Origin: Seminavis robusta
Lineage: Eukaryota > Bacillariophyta > Bacillariophyceae > Naviculales > Naviculaceae
Reading direction: 5' to 3'
Assembly: GCA_903772945.1 (NCBI GenBank)
Contig: CAICTM010001083.1
Location: forward strand, 1 to 37,968
Length of the DNA stretch: 37,968 nt
Under the pieces are notes generated by a model, which searched no databases, was not told the origin of the DNA, and was given only the letters and a program-made list of their open reading frames with translations. The stretch's first letter is position 1. Each line of letters starts with the position of its first letter. Positions 1 through 9,668 of this stretch are shown piece after piece. The position numbers and the translations under genes are program-made.

Positions 1-360
1 AGTACCACTTGCTAGCTAGTTGTATCGTATGTACCTGTTACTATAGAAATTACTGTACAAATACAAGAATATTGCGATGGTCTTAATCTGCAGTGGGTCT
101 TAATGTGCAGATCACTCTAGCACGTGCACACAGCTCTACAGAACTGGAAAATTCCGGTGGTGATGCAAGGAGTAGCACAGTGTTATAGTAATTAATATTG
201 ACGGGTTGTTGGAGGCCTTCTCCCCGTTTTGACTGCATCCTCTGGCATCCTGGGAGCTCTGCTGCTAGCATGCAGGGATGGCGTATAGTGGTCTGGCTGG
301 CTCGCTACGCCTTACTCGTAGATCAGGTGTACCGGTACCACAGGAAGACACATCTGGGCT
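1..360. other. Left flank without a recognisable gene
   Basis: No reading frame here has convincing protein character. The stretch holds the intergenic words common in this window, for example GCTAGCTAG near position 11 and a GTACCGGTACC core near 330. It is host DNA lying outside the 9.2-kb transposon. Confidence 0.4.
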
Positions 361-485
361 TAAGGTAGTTGCGGTAAAAGATAATTTTGATTCAAATATA
401 CAGAGTAAAGTATATCTTTAACCCCATAATTACCACATCTACCCAACTAAAACTGTCTCCCTGGCACGGCCGGTACCGTACTACT
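361..485. repeat. Dispersed repeat, copy A (partner at 33456-33615)
   Basis: This stretch matches 33456-33615 in the same orientation. Shared blocks in the same order are GGTAGTTGCGGTAAA, ATAATTTT, TTTAACCC, ATA-TTACC, CTGTCTTCC/CTGTCTCCC and GGTACCGTACTA. The similarity stops at GGTACCGTACTA, just where the inverted repeat of the 9.2-kb transposon starts, so the transposon probably inserted into or beside this repeat. The family is unknown to me and no coding capacity is seen. Confidence 0.6.
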
Positions 486-502
486 GCAAGGTCCGGAAAC
501 GG
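486..502 (+). repeat. Left terminal inverted repeat of the 9.2-kb element
   Basis: GCAAGGTCCGGAAACGG is the exact reverse complement of 9669-9685. Extending outward, TAC precedes on both sides after one mismatched base, giving 20 of 21 matches. Confidence 0.75.
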
Positions 503-650
503 TACTAATAATTTTAACGCTCACGACTCATTTTAATAATTATTTCGAAATTGTCAATGACGCGGCAGTCGTGGAAAGACGTCAGTGCGCGCCAGGTGAG
601 CGTTCACTGTTTACAATACTGGATTCCCGACACGACTGGATTCTGCTGAC

Positions 651-870
651 TCAGTTTCACCGTTTCGATTCACTCGGGACTTAGTTTCACGCTTTTGGGG
701 TCAGTTTCACCCTTTTTCGAAAAGGGTGAAACTAACAACCTTTAGTTTCACGCTTTTTGGGTTAGTTTCACACTTTTTGGTTAGTTTCACGCTTTTGGGT
801 TAGTTTCACGCTTTTGGTGTCGTGCGCGTGAAACTAACAGAAAGCGTGAAACTAACAAAAAGCGTGAAAC
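651..870. repeat. Left subterminal iteron array
   Basis: About 11 copies of a unit centred on GTTTCAC(G/C)CTTTT or GTTTCACCGTTT are present, mostly headed TTAG. Roughly seven are direct and four inverted (near 724, 827, 843 and 860). Two units form a near-perfect hairpin around TTTTTCGAAAA at about 700-728. Arrays of this type near transposon ends are usually transposase-binding sites, which is an inference here. Confidence 0.8.
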
Positions 871-953
871 AACAAGTAGCTAGCTACTGTAGCTAACAAC
901 CACACCCACAGACAACCGCAGCTTCCTCTTACTAGCTAGCTAGTGCATCAAAC

Positions 954-2026
954 ATGCCGGAAGGGTTACCTCGGATCGTGCTCTCCAGCCAGGAAATACT
1001 TCACTGTGGCTTGGAGCTCCTGGGTTTTGATGACAAGAGACAGTCGAAAGTCAACAAGAAGAAGAACATGGCTCGATTCAGGGCTCACTACGCCTCTCAT
1101 CCTCGTGTCTATGCAGTGCTTATTCAATTGCTACAAACAACTGAGAACCCGGATGCTAATATCAATTGCTACATTGACCAAGTCGGGACCGAGCAATTCA
1201 AAAACTATTATTTCATGGCGATCCACTTGATGGCCTGTTACCCCACAGAGGAAGAAGCCGAGGCAGTTTGGTCGAAGCTTGTCGCACCTTACAGCAAAAC
1301 CTGGTCCAATTGGTCATGGAGAATTGTAGGCTGCATCTCTGAATTGATCTCTGATGTTGTTAATTGGCCAGAGTCCTGGTCCAACCCTGACAACCCAGAC
1401 AGTACCGAGACAATCTTCATTCTCACGGTTGATGGTGTACACTGTCCCATCGAGGAGCCACCACACGACAATTTCTCTGAGAACAAGAAATTCTTCTCAC
1501 ATAAATTCCACGGTGCTGGTCTGGACTATGAGATTGGAATGTCTATTTTCACGCAGCGCTGTGTGTGGGTAGCTGGCCCCTATCCGGCTGGCAAGAACGA
1601 TATCAGCATTTTTCGCCACAAGCTCAAGGGCCAAATGTTGGCCGCACGAGAAAGCAGCAAAGACAATGTGCAATTTCGGGGACTTGCGGACAAGGGGTAC
1701 ATGGGCGAGAGGGATCTGCTTTCTGTACCCAGCTCTCAGGTTAGTGCGTGTATGTGACTGGATAATTGTGTTTCATAAGTTGTGCTGGCTGGCTAATGTC
1801 TACTTTTGGCTTTGTGCACGACATTCTAAAGGATACGGAGCAAGTCCGTGTTTTCAAGGGCAGGGCCCTCTCCAGGCATGAGAACTTCAACGGAAGGCTG
1901 AAGAATTTTGATTGCCTGGATGAGCGGTTCCGCCACTCCATCAAGAAGCACAAGATGTGCTTCTTGGCTGCAGTTGTAATTGTACAGCTGCAGCTGGAGA
2001 ATGGATCCCCTCTGTTCACAGTCTGA
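954..2026 (+). CDS. DDE transposase, Harbinger/DDE_Tnp_4-like, two exons
   Basis: Exon 1 is 954-1739 and exon 2 is 1832-2026; the 92-bp intron (1740-1831) starts GTTAGT, ends AAAG and is in phase 0, giving 326 aa. The catalytic triad is visible: D160 in TVDGVHC, D246 in LADKGYMGE and E279 in SRHENFNGRLKNF, which only enters the frame after splicing. Other family marks are SHKFHGAGLDYE (about 182-193) and PAGKNDISIF. The C-terminal FRHSIKKHKMCFLAAVVIVQLQ also fits such transposases. The start ATG follows the left iteron array by 83 bp. The product would cut and paste DNA in the nucleus, most plausibly this element. No helix-turn-helix is obvious in the N-terminus, so DNA binding may depend on partners such as the SAP protein. 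The triad is intact, so this gene could still work. Confidence 0.88.
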
Positions 2027-2616
2027 GGCGAACAGAGGGGCCTGCTGGCAGGCTGCCGTCTCTGGAAGCTATGCTTAGTTTTAAAGCTTTGCTTCCAGCT
2101 CTAGCTTTCCGTTGATAAATTAAAGTAACTGTCTAGCTAGCCAGCGTTTATCTTCTGTTGTTTTGCTTGTGTCCGGCAGTCTAGCTACTAGCTAGTAGCT
2201 ACAGTACTTGCGAGTAATTGTCAACAATCAACCAGTCCGGCGCGGTAGACTGCGAGACCGTCCAGGCACACGGTGTGCCTCACCAGGGAACCCGGATGTA
2301 CGACTACGGTAAAACTGGCCCTAACCCTAACCCACTGCCGAAAGTTGTTGTATCTGTTGAACGGAGAACCGACTACTCAGCTACTAGCTACTACTAGCAC
2401 TCGTACCACCTAGCTACCGTAGCTACTAGCAAGTGTTGGATTTTGTTTGTCATAGATCATTATTAGAAAGTACTGTAAACCTGCATAGTTTTCAGTAAAA
2501 GTTCAAGCACTTGAAAACAGAGTTGATTTTTTCTGGTTGAGTTGTTGAATAAGGGGAAAGTGGATTGTCGATGTGGTGTCTTCATATAACCAGCATAAAG
2601 CCAAATCACTGCAATA
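2027..2616. other. Spacer between convergent genes of the element
   Basis: No coding region is seen. It holds the perfect palindrome AGGCACACGGTGTGCCT (2264-2280), which recurs in altered form at 5109-5125 and 8163-8179 in two other spacers of the element. Several TAGCTAG words are present, and a short CCCTAACCCTAACCC lies at 2319-2333. Confidence 0.5.
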
Positions 2617-3632
2617 TCAGCCCGAAGGAGAAATGGCAGCTGCAGCTGCTGCTGCAGTTTCATGAGCCTCCAATGTATCAACATTGATTTCTCCATTTGA
2701 AATGCCGAAGTACTCAATGATGGATTCAATCATCCCTAACACCAAGACTTTGTCGGCAGTACCAAACTTCTTCCGAACAAGTTTCTTCACTTTGTCTACC
2801 TGGTTGTCGTTGGGAGGCTCTACAAGAATCTGAGCAGCACTAACCAAGACTGTGTGGAAGTCTTTCCAATCTTCCTGTGGGAGCCAAGACATGATGCTCT
2901 CCCTGACATAGACTGGACTAACGAGCCTTGCATCGATCTTTCTCTTGTTGTAGTGATGCTCTGCAACATCGATTAAATCGAGAGCAACCGCCATCCGTGT
3001 GCCATAGTAATAGTCAACCACCGGTCCAGCATAGATGCCAAAGACATCTTGGATGACAGTGTTTGCCACAGAGACGCTAATTTCTGGTTTTGCCAGTTCC
3101 ATCAAGCTTGCCGCATCCCATGGAACGAGGCCGTCATGGTTGTCCTCAAGGCTCTTGCACATCTTGACCATCCAAGTTGTCTTCAGAGTTGGGTCATGAG
3201 GTTGAACAATCTTGCGGAGCTTGGCCCCTGAGCTCTTTGCCATTGCGGGATGCTGAGCACCTTCGCAGTCTTGAGTGCAAGCAAGATGCGCACCAAGGCT
3301 TCATCACCCTCCCGCATTTGATCAAGAATAGTGGCTGTCAGCAGGATAATAAAAGGTTTGTCATAGCCATCTCCACCTCCCATCAAAGTGTCAATGGAAC
3401 AATCCAAGGTATAGCGTGGAGCTTTGATGTTCTGGGCGTTGCACCAGACAAGCAGGGTTTTCAATGCTGCCAACTTGTTCAAAGAGGCTCCTACCCAATC
3501 AGAAGAAGGCGCAGCATAACCAATGTCTTGGTCATGCTCGTCCTGTACAAGCATAGGAGGGACCATTTTAGTAGCTTCCCGAGCCACAGTTGGCTTTTTG
3601 GCTGGCTTGACAAAACTTGGGGTCAGTGATTT
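2617..3632 (-). pseudogene. C-terminal part of a disrupted unknown gene of the element
   Basis: This continues the 3633-4706 gene. After that gene's TGA the same frame stays open for about 150 codons, reading first KSLTPSFVKPAKK and then coding-like sequence down to 3183. The protein character then switches frame near 3243 and runs to 2617, ending in an alanine-rich tail. The 2617-3243 segment is 208 aa if begun at ATG 3243 and reads as a folded, mostly helical protein (EISVSVANTVIQDVFGIYAG, VVDYYYGTRMAVALDLIDVA). No GT-AG intron joins the pieces in a phase that works, so one nonsense change and one frameshift are the simplest reading. I recognise no family. Programmed recoding is a less likely alternative. 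Confidence 0.5.
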
Positions 3633-4706
3633 TCAGCTTGGGGCACCACACCGTTTCTTTTGGCTGGTTTTGTCTTTGACTGGAGTTGAGGTCTCGTCCT
3701 CTTCATCATCAAATTCGTCCTCATCATCCAGGCCAGTAGTCTTGGGCCCTGCTGTTGGCAAGGTCTTGCGTTTGCGGCTGCTGCGGCGGCGGCGACCAAA
3801 AGGGGAAGGGGCAGTCTTTGTATTGTCATCATCCTCATCATCATTATTGCTATGTGAATCATCACCCTGGCCCACTGCCGTCTCAGGATTGACTGTTGCA
3901 TCCACCTGAGTGCCCATCACAAAATTGCCTTCCTTAGACCGAGAAGCCATTTCTTGCTGTCGTTCTTCTGCCTTCTTTTCGACCAGAAAACTGGCAAGTA
4001 GCTTGCGCATAGACTCTTGGATATCATTCTTTGTCACACAATCGGAAAATGTTTCTTCAATCTTGGCCTGGACCCAAGTGTTTGTCTTGTTGCGAAAAAT
4101 ATGTTGCCAATTCGAGTAGAGCTGTCTGCCTTGCCTCCAAAGACGAAGATAGTGCCTCCAAGACTTGAGTCCTTTGATTCTACCCTTCAGCTTTTTTGCC
4201 TCTTCAGGCCGTTCTTGGTCAATGACTTGATAGTGCTTGTGCATGATACGAACCTGGTCAGTTGGCACTTTGTCTGCTGTTGGCAGGTCTTGTCTCCAAT
4301 CCCAAGCAGCAAGGTCATCGGCATCCAAGCAGAAGGCGACTTGAAAAAAATTCAAACGGAGCAAATCAGCAACCAATTGAATTGGGCTGATGATTCGATC
4401 ATAGTGAGTCTCTGGTAAGGCATACATGTTGAGCACTCGCTCAAGGTTGATTCTAGTTTCAACATCCATCAGATCCAGCTTGATGACAACATTGTCTCCA
4501 TGTTCTTCGACATAAGGAACATTGTCGGACAACAGAGGAGGAGGCACTGACGTTTCCATAACGATCATCTCGTCAGCATCTTCGTGGGTTGTAGTAGCTT
4601 GATCCAGCTTTGCAGTTTCGTCATGGTCGGTCTCAACAAGAGGAGGAGGCTTCGGCGTTTCACCAACAACGGTCTTGTCAGAATTGTTGGTCTCACTAGG
4701 AGGCAT
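3633..4706 (-). CDS. Unknown acidic/basic protein of the element (N-terminal ORF)
   Basis: This is a 357-aa frame from a true ATG at 4706 to a TGA at 3633. Residues 1-75 are hydrophilic and rich in Thr, Pro and Asp. Residues about 75-260 are a globular-looking region with many Trp, Arg and Leu (LKSWRHYLRLWRQGRQLYSN). Residues about 285-357 alternate acidic runs (NDDEDDDN, DDEDEFDDEEDE) with a basic patch (GRRRRSSRKRKT) that looks like a nuclear localisation signal. The layout suggests a nuclear, nucleic-acid-associated protein, but no named domain is recognised. The frame continues past the stop into more coding-like sequence (2617-3632), so this may be only the first half of a longer, now interrupted protein. 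Confidence 0.6.
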   Translation of the reverse strand: MPPSETNNSDKTVVGETPKPPPLVETDHDETAKLDQATTTHEDADEMIVMETSVPPPLLSDNVPYVEEHGDNVVIKLDLMDVETRINLERVLNMYALPETHYDRIISPIQLVADLLRLNFFQVAFCLDADDLAAWDWRQDLPTADKVPTDQVRIMHKHYQVIDQERPEEAKKLKGRIKGLKSWRHYLRLWRQGRQLYSNWQHIFRNKTNTWVQAKIEETFSDCVTKNDIQESMRKLLASFLVEKKAEERQQEMASRSKEGNFVMGTQVDATVNPETAVGQGDDSHSNNDDEDDDNTKTAPSPFGRRRRSSRKRKTLPTAGPKTTGLDDEDEFDDEEDETSTPVKDKTSQKKRCGAPS

Positions 4707-4783
4707 CGTGTTGGTAGCAGCTTAAGAATTTCGCAATGCCAACGCAAGTGATTGGTAATGGAATAATGAGCCGAAGCCTGGTC

Positions 4784-4921
4784 GTAGTGGCTGTTCACGG
4801 CGTCAAGCCGCTGGCTGGAGTTGAATGCAGTTCGTGATACTCAAAGCGAGCCGTAGTGGCTGTTCACGGTGTCAAGCGGCTGGCTGGAGTTGAATGCAGT
4901 TCGTGATACTCAAAGTGAGCC
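4784..4921. repeat. 69-bp tandem duplication
   Basis: Two adjacent 69-bp units (4784-4852 and 4853-4921) begin GTAGTGGCTGTTCACGG and end GAGCC, differing at only a few bases. They lie 78 bp upstream of the ATG of the minus-strand gene starting at 4706, so they are in its presumed promoter. Confidence 0.85.
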
Positions 4922-5093
4922 TCAACGTACTTTTAGTGTGCTTCCCTACTCTAGCTAGCTACTCCAGTATGGTAGCGTGTGTTTCAAAAACAAATACTAA
5001 GTAGACGTTCGATACCCACAAGAGTGGTACAGTTCCCGATATGTGAGCGATTTCTCTTCGATATCAGCTCGCCAGGCACATCGTGGAACGGAG

Positions 5094-5140
5094 ACGGCCA
5101 GACTGTCGAAGCACATGGAGTGCCCACGAAGTCTGGCCGT
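5094..5140. repeat. Inverted repeat/hairpin in a spacer of the element
   Basis: ACGGCCAGACT (5094-5104) and AGTCTGGCCGT (5130-5140) are exact complements around a 25-nt loop. The loop contains AAGCACATGGAGTGCCC, a relative of the palindromes at 2264 and 8163. The stretch 4922-5284 otherwise shows no gene. Confidence 0.6.
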
Positions 5141-5284
5141 CGCTCCTAAAGCAGAGTTAGTTAGATTGCAATTATAAAAAACTCTCATGATTATTTTAAG
5201 AAACTCGCTAAATCGATTATCCCACCTGTCTAACACCATGCATGTACAAGCATCCAACTAACATCATGAGGCTCGCCATGGCTG

Positions 5285-6083
5285 TCAACCTGAATTGCCC
5301 ATCATGTTTTCTTCCAAGCTGTCATCCAAGCCCAGGGCAGCTTGCTGGTCCTGTCGAGCTGCCTGATCCTCCTCTTGCCGCCGGATTTGAGCCTGTTCTG
5401 CTTCTTGGTTTAGAAGCCTGTCTGCCTCTTCAATCTCATACTCTTCTTCCATGCGACCGAATGAATACAGAGCATTTTGAATCAATTCATTTGCAGCCAC
5501 CACTTCCTCCGTATAGCTACTTTCCTTCCAATAGTCAAATAACAATGTCTTCCACTCCTCTTTCTGATATTGCTGCTGGAGCTGCTGCTGGAGGTGCACC
5601 GGAAGTCCCTTGAACATGTCGTCCCAAGATCAACCCGGACGAACGATGCAAGACCGGCCTTTTTGGTTGGTGCACCTGCTTCATCACGGCTTCTCTTGTT
5701 GCGGGGAGAACCACCGCCCATGTCTTCATCATCCAATATTCCTTGATCAAACTTTGATGTTTCGGTTCGGATGTCATTAGCCAGTTGATCAAGCTTTGCT
5801 GTAAAGGGTCAGTCTCTTGATTGGGTTGCGTTGGTTGCAACATCTGTGCACGGTGTGTAAAATCTCCACTGTTGACAGGAGATGGCATCGCAAATTGATG
5901 CTGCATTCCGGCAGCGGCTGCTCCTAGACTGGATGAGCCTGTCAGCGTTGGGCTTGACAGGGTGGCCACAGGCTGGAAAGGAGGAGCTGATTTTGCCTGA
6001 GAAGAGGAAACCACCTGAGTTGGTGGGCGGTTTGGTTGGATTGGGAAACTATTACCGCCTCCTGAGGGATATGATATGTGCAT
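5285..6083 (-). pseudogene. Frame-disrupted unknown gene of the element
   Basis: Translation from ATG 6083 gives a Ser/Pro/Gln-rich leader (MHISYPSGGGNSFPIQ and onward). Near 5810 the coding character moves to a second frame (TAKLDQLANDIRTETSKF, then GGGSPRNKRSRDEAGAPTKK, a likely nuclear signal). Near 5625 it moves again to a third frame (DDMFKGLPVHLQQQLQQQYQ, ending at 5285 after a Glu/Gln-rich coiled-coil-like stretch). The first switch could be an intron, since CCTTTACAG is a fair acceptor, but no clear donor is seen. The second switch looks like a plain indel in CGGGTTGATCTTGG. The intact protein would be about 260 aa and hydrophilic. No family is recognised. Confidence 0.5.
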
Positions 6084-6181
6084 AGAGTCGACTGAAGATA
6101 TCAAAAACAAAGACAAAGAAGAACTCTAATACTGTTAGTTGTTCGCTTCAACTTATCACCAAACAACCGAAACAAAAGAAA

Positions 6182-8024
6182 TCACTCAACTCGGTATATC
6201 GTCAAGTCCCTCCAACAAAGCATCCTCAGCTTCAGTTGTTTGTCGGACCTTTGGCAGCACAGTGGCTCCAGATAAGTCAGGCTGATGCTGGCATCCGCAA
6301 TCCTCCAGTAGATTTTGTGAACACTGTAGGCGCGATTCTTCACCTTAGCAAGTTTGGTGTAGACCGTCATTCCTTCCAGCTTCAATTCCCCAGGACGTTT
6401 TCCTTCGTGAATAAGCAGTTCCTTAGAAGATAATTTCACGCCAGCTGAGAATGCCAGCTTGTAGTATTTCTTGGGAACTTTGTATGGGTTCTCCTCGGAC
6501 TGGTGGACTTCTTCCTCCTCATCATGAACCAATCCATGGCGCTGTTCAAAGTTCTTCCTAGCGTTGTCAAGGCTGTCCATGATGGGAAGAGTACCTTCGC
6601 GCTTCCTGAGCAAGGTACGGAGATCTTCGTCATCTCCACCACGTTCACTATACTCCACCAGAGGAGCCTCAACAATCAACACATTCTTCTCACCCGGCAT
6701 TATGAAAGCTTTAAAAGGAAAGGCAGCCAAGGGGGGGTCTAGATCTGGCACTCCTAGAGCATCACGAGGGTCTACTTTCATGGTAACTAGGTAGCCAAAA
6801 TGCAGCTTTGCTGCTCCCTTCTTAACATCGACCAAACCTTTGATTGTGGTAACCTTGAATGGAGAGGACGTTCCTTCTAGGAGGTGTGGATCCACAGGGA
6901 TGTCCTCTGTAGCAATGATGTAAAAAAGACAGCAAGCAAGTGAGTGCGTGGTAAGACAATTCAGAATCCAAGCAAAGCACCACGGCAACTACCCAGCACT
7001 CACCAATGGGCAGGTCGGGATCTAAGGTTGGCATCTTGCTTGGTTGCTTTTTGACTGGTCCCTGATCCTCTTCGTCACTGCTACTTGGGATGATCGGTTT
7101 TGGGTCTCTGTAGAGGCCTCCTTTTGGTACACTTCTGATGATGAATGGTGCAGGCGCAGGTGTAGGCGGGATGTTTTGCTGCTCTCTCCTTGCTCTCGTG
7201 CCAGTATGAACCGGAATGGGGACTGTAGGGGCTCCTGGAACTTGGAAACTTGAAGCTGGTGTCTCCTTTTCACTGCTGGGCACGTCCACAAATGATGGGG
7301 GGGGCTTCTCAGCCTTCTTTGGTGCAGTCTTCTTTGGTGCTGCCTTTGCCTTCCTGGTTCTCTTGGTGACTTTCTTCTCAATCGCCTCGACCTCCTCTGG
7401 GTTTTTGAACGTCCCACGACCTTTGGCTGATAGAATCCCGAATTCTTCGAGAAGTTCCTTGTATTCCTGATCAGGCAGGCGACCCCAGAATCGTATCTTG
7501 TTCACAGCCTTGACTCGAGCTGGAGATGTACGATCAACTCCGTAGAGATGCTGCTTTTCCTCGTCTTCATCAATTAGCTGCCCCACGAGATCTTTGATTC
7601 CGTGCGTCTGTGATAAGACAAACTTGATGCCTCCAGCCTCTTCCAAGTCTTCAAGAATTTCCTTTTGAGCGGTATGGGACAAACCCCGGTTGTTGGACCG
7701 ATTGGCTGCTTTGCCCCGTGGGCTTCGAAGCGATCCCCTGGACCTGGCCGATGTCCTGGATCTGGCCGAACCCGCGCCCAACGATCCGCCCAGCGATTCC
7801 GGATCCGACGAAGCGTTTGAACCTTTATCTGAACCTGTAGAGCTACTTGCCTGTCTAGAGGAACGCCCAGAGTCCTGACTGCCGTCTCTGCTCCAGTCCT
7901 GACTGCCGCCTCTGCCCTGATCTATGCTTGACGCGTACGCTGGGGTGCTTGCTCGTTTCCTTTCCTGCGTCTTCCTTCCCCTGGTTTGTGGCATGGCCGG
8001 AGTTGAAATGGTCACGAAGACCAT
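6182..8024 (-). CDS. Unknown 581-aa protein of the element, two exons
   Basis: Exon 1 runs 8024-7004 and exon 2 runs 6906-6182. The 97-bp intron (7003-6907) has consensus GTGAGT and TGCTACAG ends and sits in phase 1, so that LPI joins EDIPVD. The ATG at 8024 is the first in frame; 7994 (MPQTRGRKT) is an alternative start. Residues about 20-120 are a Ser/Arg/Gly-rich tail. A compact helical region follows (EILEDLEEAGGIKFVLSQTH to the IRFWGRLPDQEY area), then a Lys/Arg/Pro-rich linker (KKAPKK type), then about 240 aa that look globular (PFKVTTIKGLVDVKK, FPFKAFIMPGEKNVLI, YKVPKKYYKLAFSAGVKLSS). It lies divergently from the SAP gene with 242 bp between the ATGs, so they may share a promoter. No domain is recognised; a DNA-bound role in the nucleus is a guess. 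Confidence 0.7.
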
Positions 8025-8234
8025 CCCTTGAGAGCCCACACCAACACCAAACGCACGTCGCTTGCAAGCCAGTCATCAGAAAGATACAAACTATCACAAT
8101 TTTTGTGGCTGGCCGGTTCTCAGTACATCCGGGTTCCTCTACGGTGGATGGACAGACATTTGAGGCACACGATGTGCTTTGCGGCAATGGTACCCTACCT
8201 ACCCGAAGCTACTAGCTAGTAGATAACTGCCACA

Positions 8235-8270
8235 ATGGCCACCGTAGCCGGTACAAGTTGCCATTTATGA
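8235..8270 (+). other. Short upstream ORF before the SAP gene
   Basis: An ATG at 8235 in a good context (CACAATGGCC) opens an 11-codon frame, MATVAGTSCHL, whose TGA at 8268-8270 overlaps the first ATG of the SAP gene (8267). If the 5' end of the mRNA lies upstream, this would lower or re-route initiation. It may be chance. Confidence 0.35.
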
Positions 8271-9283
8271 TGAGCGACGGCGACGTTGCATCTGATGCAT
8301 CATCTGATGACATAGGGGCTCGGCTCGAGAAAATCGAACTCGCAAAGCAGCAGCAGCAAAAGGAGGAAACAAGTGATGATGATGATAACGATGACGAGGA
8401 ACTGGTGGAACTGGTAGAGCCTCAACCAGAGGGAAAATCGCCAGAAGAGTCACGGGCTGCTGCTGCTGCCAGGGGAGTTGCCAAAGGTAGAGAAAGCTTT
8501 GCAAGCGATCTAGCCAAGTTGAAAAAGGATGAGCTGAAAGAAAAGTTCAGAGGGCTCGGTCTAAAAGTGGGCGGGAACAAGACAGAGCTCGTTGAGAGAA
8601 TCATGGGTCATGCTAATACTGCAAGGGCCGAGCCAAATAGAGAGGAGAGAGTTGACAAAAGCGGAAGCACAGAAATGAAGGAAGAAACGAAGCTCGAAGA
8701 CAAAGAATCACAACCCAAGTGGGGAACAAGCTCTGCTCGGGATGTTCTCTACAAACTCCTTTTGGATGGTGTGATTCCGGACAGAGACAAGATGGAACCG
8801 AAAGATGTATTTGAAAAGCACTGCAAACACAGGCCAGAGTTTAAATACTTTCAAGACTACAAAGGGATGAAGTTTGCTGATAAGCTTAATAAAACCAGGA
8901 AAAGAGTGGAGAAAAAGAAGAATCGGTCCACTGAGGATGATGAATTTTATCAGCATGACAGGAACATATTTCCTGAGAGGACCCAGGACACACACGGAGA
9001 GCCGGTTTGGGCAGGGTCCAAGGCTCAAGACCTGCTTCTCAAAGACTTGGACCAGGAAACATTGAACGGGTTGAAGCCAAGGCAACTGCATGTCACACGG
9101 GACGAATATCTGGAATACTCACTGGATAAGTTCCGAAACAAAATATATCAGGAAAACAAGTGGAAGAAGGACAAGCCTGGGTGGAATTGGGGTCTGAAAA
9201 TGCAAAGAGCAAGGAGTCTGAAAAAGCCAAGAGCAAGTAGTACAAGCCAAGAGCAAGTACTATTAATAGTACTGTGTTGGTAA
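8267..9283 (+). CDS. SAP-domain DNA-binding protein of the element
   Basis: The protein is 338 aa from the first ATG (8267; 8270 is also possible). Residues about 10-55 are acidic with a Gln run. Residues about 82-116 match the SAP motif: LAKLKKDELKEKFRGLGLKV, then GNKTELVERIMGH, with the usual leucine and Gly-Asn-Lys-x-Glu-Leu pattern. SAP motifs bind AT-rich or scaffold-attachment DNA in the nucleus. Residues about 150-310 hold two related-looking units (WGTSSARDVLYKLLLDG and WAGSKAQDLLLKDLDQ), each followed by a basic aromatic stretch, suggesting an internal duplication. The last 20 or so residues, after GLKMQRARS, look like read-out into non-coding DNA. The stop is 6 bp before the right iteron array, so the protein is well placed to be an end-binding partner of the transposase; that role is an inference. 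Confidence 0.82.
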   Translation: MMSDGDVASDASSDDIGARLEKIELAKQQQQKEETSDDDDNDDEELVELVEPQPEGKSPEESRAAAAARGVAKGRESFASDLAKLKKDELKEKFRGLGLKVGGNKTELVERIMGHANTARAEPNREERVDKSGSTEMKEETKLEDKESQPKWGTSSARDVLYKLLLDGVIPDRDKMEPKDVFEKHCKHRPEFKYFQDYKGMKFADKLNKTRKRVEKKKNRSTEDDEFYQHDRNIFPERTQDTHGEPVWAGSKAQDLLLKDLDQETLNGLKPRQLHVTRDEYLEYSLDKFRNKIYQENKWKKDKPGWNWGLKMQRARSLKKPRASSTSQEQVLLIVLCW

Positions 9284-9288
9284 GTGGG

Positions 9289-9536
9289 AGTTTCACGCTT
9301 TTCCTTAGTTTCACGCTTTCCTTAGTTTCACGCTTTAGTTTCACGCTTTCGGTTAGTTTCACGCTTTTCCTTAGTTTCACGCTTTTCCTTAGTTTCACGC
9401 TTTTGGGTTAGTTTCACGCTTTTGGCGTTAGTTTCACGCTTTTGTGAAAACGGTGAAACTAAGGTTGTTAGTTTCACCGTTTTTGGGTTAGTTTCACCCT
9501 TTTGGCTTTCGCCAATGGCAGTTTCACCGTTTTTGG
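9289..9536. repeat. Right subterminal iteron array
   Basis: About 13 units of TTAGTTTCACGCTTTT and close variants occur, twelve direct and one inverted (near 9450-9463). As in the left array, one direct/inverted pair forms a hairpin, and the units nearest the outer end carry CACCG or CACCC instead of CACGC. Confidence 0.85.
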
Positions 9537-9668
9537 CATTCAGTCGTGTTTGAATTGAAATTTTAAAACCCAGTGCGTAAGCAGCTCAGCCAGCTTATCC
9601 GTGCAAAGGATCGAGTTTCAAACGTGCGAATTTTGTTTCATAATCCAATCATAATTAACGATATGGTC

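Noticed and set aside
2319..2333. CCCTAACCCTAACCC, a telomere-like motif
   Set aside because: Only two and a half units; too short to claim an interstitial telomere or a telomeric insertion.
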